Shown here one piece after another: positions 1 to 4,631 of a stretch of DNA of 20,340 bases. This DNA is from an uncultured Porphyromonadaceae bacterium (GTDB lineage: Bacteria; Bacteroidota; Bacteroidia; Bacteroidales; Muribaculaceae), in contig CAMWLX010000017.1 of the NCBI GenBank assembly GCA_947175225.1, positions 1-20,340 of the forward strand. Direction: 5' to 3'. Both the position numbers and the translations under genes were made by a program. The notes under the pieces are model-generated. The model was not told the origin of the DNA. It did no database searches and worked only from the letters and a program-made list of their open reading frames with translations. Every line of letters begins with the position of its first letter. The stretch's first letter is position 1.

Positions 1-273
1 ATGAACGAGCGTTCGCGCCAGACATTCGCTTCGCGCGGAGGTGCCGATCTGATAGGCCATAACATCATGGATTATCACAACGAGCGCTCACGTGGCATCA
101 TCCGCCGTCTCCTGACTGAAGGAGGCTCCAACGCCTACACCATCTCAAAGGAAGGGAAACGCAAGATGATCTACCAGACCCGCTGGCATAAAACAGACGG
201 AACCCTCGGCGGCCTCGTGGAGCTCTCCATGGTCATCCCCGAAGAAATGCCCCACTACATCCGTAAACCCTAA
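1..273 (+). CDS. PAS-domain protein, C-terminal part (5' end outside window)
   Basis: The window opens inside this gene. The 90 visible residues read like the second half of a PAS sensor domain: MNERSRQTF matches the segment after the 'I-x-Y-M-N' strand of PAS folds, followed by the helix with LIGHNIMDYH, a strand-rich part YTISKEGKRKMIYQTRW, and a short tail PEEMPHYIRKP. The ATG at base 1 is therefore probably internal rather than the true start. Small stand-alone PAS proteins of this kind, without an attached kinase or other output domain, occur in Bacteroidales. The protein ends right after the domain, so no output domain follows it here. The ligand and role cannot be told from this piece. 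A different family with a PAS-like fold remains possible. The next gene, rhuM, starts 100 bases downstream on the same strand, with hairpins but no clear promoter between. Confidence 0.6.
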   Translation: MNERSRQTFASRGGADLIGHNIMDYHNERSRGIIRRLLTEGGSNAYTISKEGKRKMIYQTRWHKTDGTLGGLVELSMVIPEEMPHYIRKP

Positions 274-329
274 GAATATACATCATTGCCCTGTCGAGTA
301 TTCGCTCAAATGCTTTGTTTAGTAATAAA

Positions 330-354
330 GCATGCTCCGCATGCGCCAACGCGC
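330..354 (+). promoter_or_regulatory. Pair of small inverted repeats in the leader of the first rhuM gene
   Basis: GCATGC at 330-335 is repeated at 339-344 after a 3-base gap, and GCGC at 343-346 recurs at 351-354 after CAAC. Both are self-complementary, so overlapping short hairpins can form 20-44 bases before the rhuM start at 374. No T-tract follows, so this is not a convincing terminator. It may be a regulatory leader structure or protein site. I found no clear TAnnTTTG element in this 100-base gap. Confidence 0.3.
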
Positions 355-373
355 GTATAAAGTAATAATTATT

Positions 374-1384
374 ATGGACAACAACGAGATAATAATATAT
401 CAAGGAGAAGATGGCCACACGCACATTGACGTCAAGTTCACAGATAAGACCGTCTGGCTCTCCCAGCAGCAAATGGCGGAGCTGTATCAGACTTCGCGAA
501 GCAATGTAGTAGAGCACATCAAGCATATATACGAGGATGAAGAATTGGATGAAGACTCAACCTGTCGGAATTTCCGACAGGTTCGCCAAGAAGGTTCACG
601 TCAGGTCTCTCGAGAGATTCCTTTCTATAACCTCGATATGATTATTTCCTTGGGTTATCGCATCCGCTCGAAGATAGCCACTCATTTCCGCCGCTGGGCC
701 ACCGAACGCCTGACGGAATATATCATCAAGGGCTTCACTATGGATGATGAGCGCCTTAAGGGTAATGGCGGCGGAGCTTACTGGCGTGAACTTCTTGACC
801 GAATCCGTGATATCCGCTCCTCCGAAAAGGTCATGTACCGTCAGGTATTGGATCTCTATGCCACAGCTGTCGACTATGACCCACGTTCCGAAATATCCGT
901 CAAATTCTTCAAAATTGTGCAGAACAAGCTCCATTTTGCCGCTCATGGCCACACAGCAGCGGAGGTGATTTATGAGCGAGCAGACGGGGATGCACCTCTC
1001 ATGGGACTTACTTCCTTCAAAGGAGATCATCCAACGCTTAGGGATGCAAAGATTGCAAAAAACTATCTCAATGAAGATGAACTGAAGATTCTTAACAACC
1101 TTGTTTCCGGTTACTTTGACTTTGCGGAAATTCAAGCGATGCGTCGCCTTCCTATGTATATGAGTGACTATGTCCAGCAACTCGACAACATACTTTCATC
1201 TACAGGTCAGTCTCTGCTTGACGGTCCTGGATCGGTAAGCCATCAGCAGGCCATGGAAAAAGCAGAAGAGGAATATCGCAAATTCCAAGTTCGAGAGCTC
1301 TCTCCCGTAGAGCGAGCCTATCTCGACACAATCAAGTCTCTCACAGCAAAAGCTAAAAACAAAGATAAAAATACAATCTCTTAA
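374..1384 (+). CDS. RhuM-family protein (paralogue 1)
   Basis: 336 residues, matching the RhuM family (named after a Salmonella SPI-3 gene; biochemical role unknown; relatives are often found beside type I restriction-modification genes). Residues about 24-60 (TVWLSQQQMAELYQTSRSNVVEHIKHIY) look like a helix-turn-helix, followed by the family core FYNLDMIISLGYRIRS, FRRWATERL and KGFTMDDERLK at roughly 82-130, then a helical region with HGHTAAEVIYERAD and a charged C-terminus. I start it at 374 (MDNNEIIIYQGE), which fits the second copy at 17964-16978; an in-frame ATG at 332 would add 14 residues unlike that copy. UPF0158 follows after 14 bases, probably in the same transcript. Codons 62-70 carry a perfect palindrome (see 559-583). 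The protein is probably cytoplasmic and DNA-binding, which is inference. Confidence 0.85.
   Translation: MDNNEIIIYQGEDGHTHIDVKFTDKTVWLSQQQMAELYQTSRSNVVEHIKHIYEDEELDEDSTCRNFRQVRQEGSRQVSREIPFYNLDMIISLGYRIRSKIATHFRRWATERLTEYIIKGFTMDDERLKGNGGGAYWRELLDRIRDIRSSEKVMYRQVLDLYATAVDYDPRSEISVKFFKIVQNKLHFAAHGHTAAEVIYERADGDAPLMGLTSFKGDHPTLRDAKIAKNYLNEDELKILNNLVSGYFDFAEIQAMRRLPMYMSDYVQQLDNILSSTGQSLLDGPGSVSHQQAMEKAEEEYRKFQVRELSPVERAYLDTIKSLTAKAKNKDKNTIS
559..583. repeat. 25-bp perfect palindrome inside rhuM paralogue 1, centred on codon 66
   Basis: Left arm AACCTGTCGGAA (559-570), one centre base T (571), right arm TTCCGACAGGTT (572-583). The arms are exact reverse complements over 12 bases; position 558/584 breaks the symmetry. 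It spans the last base of codon 62 (Ser) to codon 70 (Val) and is centred on the third base of codon 66 (Asn), coding for TCRNFRQV. The second rhuM in the window has a palindrome with the same centre codon and base but a different sequence (17754-17780). It could act as DNA (operator, recognition site) or as an mRNA hairpin. Confidence 0.9.
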
Positions 1385-1398
1385 TATGCTGAAACTAT

Positions 1399-1875
1399 AT
1401 GGATAAAGCAAAAGATATCGATGAGTTTGTTCAGAAGTTAGCTGAATCGCTCAGTATGGGTCAAACAGTCCGGTATGATATGGACAATCTTACCTATGGT
1501 GAGGTTCATCAGATGCAGATGGATGAATACCGAGAATATGTTGATATGGAGGAGTTGCCGGATAATCTTGAATATGAGCTTAAAGACTGGGAGATTGAGG
1601 AAGTGAAATATATAAAGGCAGTTCAGGATCTTCCTGAAGAAATTGATCCTCCAAGAACTTGGGAACAATTGGAATGGATGTCAGATTTCGCCAACGAGCA
1701 GTCATTAGGCAATCGCTTTATCCGGGATGTACAGAGGGCATTGGATTGCCGTCATCCTTTTGGTGCATTCAAGGATGTCATGTATGACTACGACCTTATT
1801 GATGCGTGGTATCGCTATCGTGAAAACTGCTACTGCGCTTACGTCAGGCATGAACTGGGTCTCGGGAGAAGATGA
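1399..1875 (+). CDS. UPF0158-family protein
   Basis: 158 residues, acidic, with no signal peptide or membrane segment. The C-terminal part, with RFIRDVQRALDCRHPFGAFKDVMYDYDLIDAWYRYRE at about 110-150, carries the signature of UPF0158 (PF03682), a small family of unknown biochemical function. The N-terminal 95 residues are rich in Asp, Glu, Met and Tyr and less typical. The gene starts 14 bases after the rhuM stop and shares its strand, so the two are probably co-transcribed; the hairpin at 1909-1939 would end the transcript. The second rhuM in the window also has a small acidic gene directly behind it, though of unrelated sequence. A functional partnership with RhuM (regulator, antitoxin-like or effector) is only a hypothesis from gene order. 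Confidence 0.75.
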   Translation: MDKAKDIDEFVQKLAESLSMGQTVRYDMDNLTYGEVHQMQMDEYREYVDMEELPDNLEYELKDWEIEEVKYIKAVQDLPEEIDPPRTWEQLEWMSDFANEQSLGNRFIRDVQRALDCRHPFGAFKDVMYDYDLIDAWYRYRENCYCAYVRHELGLGRR

Positions 1876-1908
1876 ATCTTTTAGGATTATAGATAATTAG
1901 TACAATAT

Positions 1909-1939
1909 AAAGGAGACGATCAGCAACATCGCCTCCTTT
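1909..1939. terminator. Hairpin between convergent genes, probable bidirectional terminator
   Basis: AAAGGAGACGAT (1909-1920) pairs with ATCGCCTCCTTT (1928-1939) around the loop CAGCAAC, with one G-T wobble. The stem has A-runs on its 5' side and T-runs on its 3' side, so it reads as a terminator both for the rhuM-UPF0158 unit on the plus strand and for the exported-protein operon ending at 1964 on the minus strand. Confidence 0.75.
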
Positions 1940-1963
1940 GTATTCTGTAATAATCTTAACTGA

Positions 1964-2620
1964 CTATCTTTGAGTAAAAGTCACATCGTCTACGACAAGT
2001 GTTTGTTTACCGATGGTATAGAAACCGATGCCGGTGAAGTCAAGTGGCATATAGCGTACTTTAAGAATCTCCATGTCGTTGACGAAGAATTGAAGCACTC
2101 CATTATCACTGATTAGTTTCCAGACCTGATCATGTTTGCCCTTTTCTGCCTTTCCCCATTTGATATCTTGTGTGATGCTTCCCACGCAGCGATTATCAAC
2201 AAAACGAAGGAAGGTTACGGCTTCTTTATTGAACACAAAAGCATAGTAGTTACCAAAATCGCGATAGTTGAAGATCATGCCGGCTTGACGTTCAAGATCA
2301 AGATTATCCATTTTTACGTTGGCGATAATCTCGAAAGGCTTTTTCACATCGAGAGGAGCGTAACAATGGGTTTCGAATGCAGTATTCTCGCTTCCCTTCG
2401 CAAAGCCATTTAGGTTTGCGGCGAGGCGACCAAACTTAGAATCACCTTTCGATTTAATGGTCATTACACCTTTGTCGATGATGGCTGTGCCAGAATTGCT
2501 TTCCCCGGCACTCTCGGTCCAACCGAGTGAGTTTGCATCGAATGTTTCGACGAAACTTTGTGCATTAGCTGTCAACCCAATGACTCCTGCTATGCACAAT
2601 GAAAGAAATGTTCTTTTCAT
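1964..2620 (-). CDS. Exported protein with a concanavalin/LamG-like jelly-roll fold
   Basis: 218 residues. The N-terminus MKRTFLSLCIAGVIGLTANA is a Sec signal peptide, cleaved around residue 20, so the protein is periplasmic or exported. The mature part starts with VETFDANSLGWTES and continues with short beta-strands: GRLAANLNGF, AGMIFNYRDFGNYYAFVFN, WKLISDNGVLQFFVNDMEIL and GIGFYTIGKQTLVVDDVTF. This pattern (F-x-D-N..W, G-x-I-F..N-Y-Y, D-D-V-x-F) is typical of concanavalin A-like/LamG or DUF1080-like sugar-binding jelly rolls. No catalytic residues are evident, so a ligand-binding role is more likely than hydrolysis. It is the last gene of a three-gene minus-strand operon, 20 bases after the preceding gene. 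Function unknown. Confidence 0.7.
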   Translation of the reverse strand: MKRTFLSLCIAGVIGLTANAQSFVETFDANSLGWTESAGESNSGTAIIDKGVMTIKSKGDSKFGRLAANLNGFAKGSENTAFETHCYAPLDVKKPFEIIANVKMDNLDLERQAGMIFNYRDFGNYYAFVFNKEAVTFLRFVDNRCVGSITQDIKWGKAEKGKHDQVWKLISDNGVLQFFVNDMEILKVRYMPLDFTGIGFYTIGKQTLVVDDVTFTQR

Positions 2621-2640
2621 CTTAGTTAATATTATGGTTA

Positions 2641-3348
2641 TTAAATGCTACTTGCTTTCCCAATTCTGGTTTGGAGTTCTTCTACCATTGGTTCTAATTC
2701 TTTAGGCAGACGATCGACTTCATCAAATTCACCATGTCTAGCCTGCATCGCCCCTGCTACTTCAGACGATATCTTAATCTGGAAGGCTACACGGTCAGGT
2801 GTTGTCACATCTCGAACCGTCACACGATTACGAAGTTGTTTCTCTGACATATTGAAAGTTTTATATTTCCAAGGAGTCTGAAGATACCCTCCATGGAAAT
2901 CCGTTGTTTCTATCTCTGGGAAATAATTCAGCAGTATTTGGTGGAGAAGTTTCCATGCAGATTCACTATTCACCTTTCCTTCGCTATCAATTGTGTAATA
3001 TTGAGGATCCAGAGTAATAGTCATATATTTATTTACAAGACCAGAGGCTGCCGATCCGCGATAGAATCCATCTTGCATTAGGTTAAATGAAAGAGAATTT
3101 CTTTCGTCACCTCCATAGAATTTTGAGTTGGCAGTTGTATACTCATCACATTCAACTCTTATGATTGCAACTTGATTTTTTTTAGGAGGACGAGTGAATT
3201 CTCCGTACCCATAGCCAATAAGATTGTTATCAACATAGATGGCTGCTTCTTGAGGTTGGACAGTAATTTTGATTACCTTGGCCTTCTTATCTGCCGATGC
3301 TGAGACACAACAGAATACAGCCATCAATAGAAAAAGATATTTCTTCAT
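2641..3348 (-). CDS. Exported protein with an N-terminal PEGA-like repeat
   Basis: 235 residues. MKKYLFLLMAVFCCVSASA is a signal peptide. Residues about 24-75 (KITVQPQEAAIYVDNNLIGYGYGEFTRPPKK followed by VAIIRVECDEY) resemble the PEGA-type beta domain found in many surface proteins, where an 'IYVDN..IG' turn precedes a basic loop. The remaining 160 residues, with WKLLHQILLNYFPEIETTDFHG and a later NRVTVRD..DRVAFQIKISSEVAG, form a mixed alpha/beta region I do not recognise. The gene follows the lipoprotein gene ending at 3359 after 10 bases and precedes the jelly-roll gene by 20 bases, so all three should be one envelope-related operon. The upstream neighbour has a related IYVDDEYLG motif, suggesting that the two proteins share a fold or interact. 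Confidence 0.7.
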   Translation of the reverse strand: MKKYLFLLMAVFCCVSASADKKAKVIKITVQPQEAAIYVDNNLIGYGYGEFTRPPKKNQVAIIRVECDEYTTANSKFYGGDERNSLSFNLMQDGFYRGSAASGLVNKYMTITLDPQYYTIDSEGKVNSESAWKLLHQILLNYFPEIETTDFHGGYLQTPWKYKTFNMSEKQLRNRVTVRDVTTPDRVAFQIKISSEVAGAMQARHGEFDEVDRLPKELEPMVEELQTRIGKASSI

Positions 3349-3358
3349 GATGGTTAAA

Positions 3359-3700
3359 TTAATATGGTTTATTTGAATACTTATAATTCTTTGGAATTTG
3401 AAGTTCTATAAGATTCCCATTTCTGGACCTTACATTAATTCTTCGGTGATACACCTCAATTCCATTATCTCTGCATGAGACTTCAATATATTCGCGTCCT
3501 TTTGGTACAGTGTAGTATACGAGATCTCTCCCAAGATACTCGTCATCTACATAAATCTCAATCTGTCGTTCTTGACATGTGAGTGCGATGATTTTAGCAG
3601 AAGAACAGGATATAAAACTGATTGACCCTAAAAAACAAACCAAGCATGCTCCTGCCATAAGCAAAAGATGTCGAAATGATTTAAAGTGGAAGACTTTCAC
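3359..3700 (-). CDS. Small lipoprotein with a PEGA-like domain
   Basis: 113 residues starting at GTG 3700. The N-terminus has a basic stretch, a hydrophobic segment (LLLMAGACLVCFLGSISF) and then ISCSS, a plausible lipobox with the lipidated Cys at residue 32, so I predict a membrane lipoprotein. The mature part IEIYVDDEYLGRDLVYYTVPKGREYIEVSCRDNG repeats the IYVDxxxxG pattern of the next gene, again PEGA-like. The start is uncertain: an ATG seven bases upstream (3707) is out of frame and quickly stops, and an in-frame TGA at 3706-3704 rules out a longer protein, so GTG 3700 is the earliest possible start; internal ATG codons are alternatives. It is the first gene of the operon and lies only about 48 bases behind the T-tract of the structured RNA at 3748-4065, with no other promoter visible. 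Confidence 0.65.
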   Translation of the reverse strand: MKVFHFKSFRHLLLMAGACLVCFLGSISFISCSSAKIIALTCQERQIEIYVDDEYLGRDLVYYTVPKGREYIEVSCRDNGIEVYHRRINVRSRNGNLIELQIPKNYKYSNKPY

Positions 3701-3747
3701 TTTTCATACTTATTACTGCCACTGCTTCTCCTTAATGGCTGTAAAAC

Positions 3748-3887
3748 AAAAAAAAGCGTGAGAGCCGTACTGTTGCTCGTTCCGCTTGTAGAGGCCTTCG
3801 CATTGCCCATCACCGTAGAACGAGCAAACTTGCAGAAGCCTCACGCGGAATATGTGTATGTCATGCGTCAATAGCACTCGCTCACGC
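3748..3887 (-). terminator. Intrinsic terminator with two competing 5' arms
   Basis: On the minus strand the 3' arm CTCACGC (complement of 3756-3762) is followed directly by eight Ts. Two identical GCGTGAG arms can pair with it: one at 3881-3887, the other at 3840-3846. In addition ATGTGTAT (complement of 3906-3913) can pair with 3852-3859, crossing the distal option. This allows alternative folds, as in attenuators, or a compact pseudoknotted RNA. Confidence 0.6.
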
Positions 3888-4065
3888 GATTACCAATAAC
3901 GGAATATACACATCCACAAGGCATCTACTGTTTGCTACATTCTTGACAGTGATTGAAAGTTGCGAAGTTTCTACAAGCCAAGAAAGAGCGTCAAGTAAAC
4001 GCTTTCTATTATGTCTGCAGTCCCTCCCGCTTTGCCCTTGACCGGGCTTCCGCGTTGCGGTCTGC
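3748..4065 (-). ncRNA. Candidate structured non-coding RNA, about 318 nt
   Basis: Read on the minus strand, this stretch starts about 6 bases after a promoter-like TAATTTTG and ends in a hairpin followed by eight Ts (3748-3755). Visible helices include CCGC-AAC-GCGG and CCCG..CGGG inside a GCAG..CTGC closure near the 5' end (about 4000-4065), then AGAAAGCGT..ACGCTCTTTCT with one bulge. TGCTCGTTC (plus 3774-3782) pairs with 3818-3826, and GAGGC(C)TTC (3791-3799) with 3835-3842. The last two pairings interlock, which would be a pseudoknot. It is not tmRNA, RNase P RNA, SRP RNA or 6S as far as I can see, because their hallmark motifs are missing. Small ORFs in it look spurious; similar peptides seem familiar to me as tiny 'hypotheticals' in Bacteroidales, which is unverified memory. 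It could instead be an attenuating leader of the operon starting at 3700. Confidence 0.6.
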
Positions 4066-4070
4066 AATCG

Positions 4071-4101
4071 CAAAATTAATAATAGTTTTTGAATCCTACA
4101 A
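4071..4101 (-). promoter_or_regulatory. Bacteroidetes-type promoter of the structured RNA (proximal)
   Basis: On the minus strand TTG (4101-4099), a 20-base spacer, then TAATTTTG (4078-4071), an exact match to the -7 consensus TAnnTTTG. Transcription should start near 4064-4067. Confidence 0.65.
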
Positions 4102-4140
4102 CGATTTTGTTCCGATTTTTCAAAAATATTAGCGAAATCT

Positions 4141-4173
4141 CAAAATTAATACGTAAATTGGTTCTTATTCAAA
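4141..4173 (-). promoter_or_regulatory. Second promoter-like sequence upstream of the structured RNA (distal)
   Basis: On the minus strand TTTG (4173-4170), a 21-base spacer and again TAATTTTG (4148-4141). The -7 octamer is identical to that of the proximal promoter 70 bases away. It overlaps the end of the ORF remnant at 4169-4367. Confidence 0.5.
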
Positions 4174-4367
4174 TTAGTTGAAAATTTATGATTTCTGTGC
4201 TCATTCCGACAACATCTGTGCTGAGAAGATCCGAGCCAATATAATACCAAAGTATAAATCCAAGTCTCTCATCCCATATTGTCATACCTAAAGGATAGCT
4301 TTCGAGAATAATTAATTCTGTGAAAATCTGCCAGTTCTTGCGCTTTGATAAGTTCTGAGCCTAACAT
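4169..4367 (-). pseudogene. Possible remnant of a small frameshifted gene
   Basis: The minus strand holds a 63-codon open stretch (4360 to 4172, stop at 4171-4169) without an early start codon. It reads like protein: KNWQIFTELIILESYPLG, then MTIWDERLGFILWYYIGSD. An ATG at 4367 in another frame gives MLGSELIKAQELADFHRIN before stopping, and could be the original beginning if one frameshift occurred. I do not recognise the product. The stretch between the structured RNA and the rhuM remnant otherwise shows nothing. Confidence 0.3.
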
Positions 4368-4483
4368 TTAAGTTCAAGTTGGCAAAAAATATTTACTGCG
4401 CTCCCACCACCCCTGTGCCCTCTGCGTGTTCTCCATCCTAAAGTTTTTTCAACTAAATTAAAGAAGAACCCGTAAATTCGCAT

Positions 4484-4576
4484 ATGGAAATGATTGAAAC
4501 CAACGAGATAATCAGATATCAGGGAGAAAGCGAGCAGACACATATCCCCAAAATTGACTTTTTGAAATTTCATTAG
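4484..4576 (+). pseudogene. Remnant of a third rhuM gene (5' end only)
   Basis: ATG at 4484 opens 30 codons beginning MEMIETNEIIRYQGESEQTH and ending IPKIDFLKFH, then TAG. The part NEIIRYQGE..THI matches the start of the complete rhuM at 374 (NEIIIYQGE..THI), and the DNA around 'caacgagataat' is nearly the same. After about 25 codons the similarity stops and the promoter region of the next gene begins. The helix-turn-helix and the palindrome region are absent. This looks like a deletion scar of a former rhuM gene. Confidence 0.7.
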
Positions 4577-4596
4577 GTTGGTTAAACAAAAAGTAT

Positions 4597-4604
4597 TAAC
4601 TTTG
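4597..4604 (+). promoter_or_regulatory. -7 promoter element of the DUF7309/DUF6930 gene
   Basis: TAACTTTG matches the Bacteroidetes -7 consensus TAnnTTTG 27 bases before the ATG at 4632. The upstream element is poor: a TTG at 4578-4580 leaves only 16 bases of spacing. Confidence 0.45.
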
Positions 4605-4631
4605 TGGGAAATAATCCTAAAATCATATATT

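Noticed and set aside
332..373. Upstream in-frame start of rhuM1 at 332
   Set aside because: The 14 extra residues are absent from paralogue 2 and from the rhuM remnant, and they overlap the leader hairpins.
606..617. 12-bp palindrome TCTCTCGAGAGA just after the large rhuM1 palindrome
   Set aside because: A perfect 12-mer palindrome is expected several times in 20 kb by chance, and rhuM2 has nothing at the matching place.
596..1180. 194-codon minus-strand ORF
   Set aside because: It is antisense to rhuM1, whose protein match covers the whole stretch.
3686..3874. Plus-strand ORFs over the 3' half of the structured RNA
   Set aside because: They are the antisense of RNA helices and overlap the start of the lipoprotein gene; the reading follows from the inverted repeats.
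3882..4073. 63-codon ORF on the minus strand
   Set aside because: It lies wholly inside the structured RNA, overlaps the -7 box of its promoter, and has an unusual composition (many Arg, Gly and Gln from GC-rich helices). Better explained as RNA.
4411..4440. Possible third copy of the TTTGCG repeat
   Set aside because: Only CTCTGCGTG and general composition agree; too weak to list as a copy.
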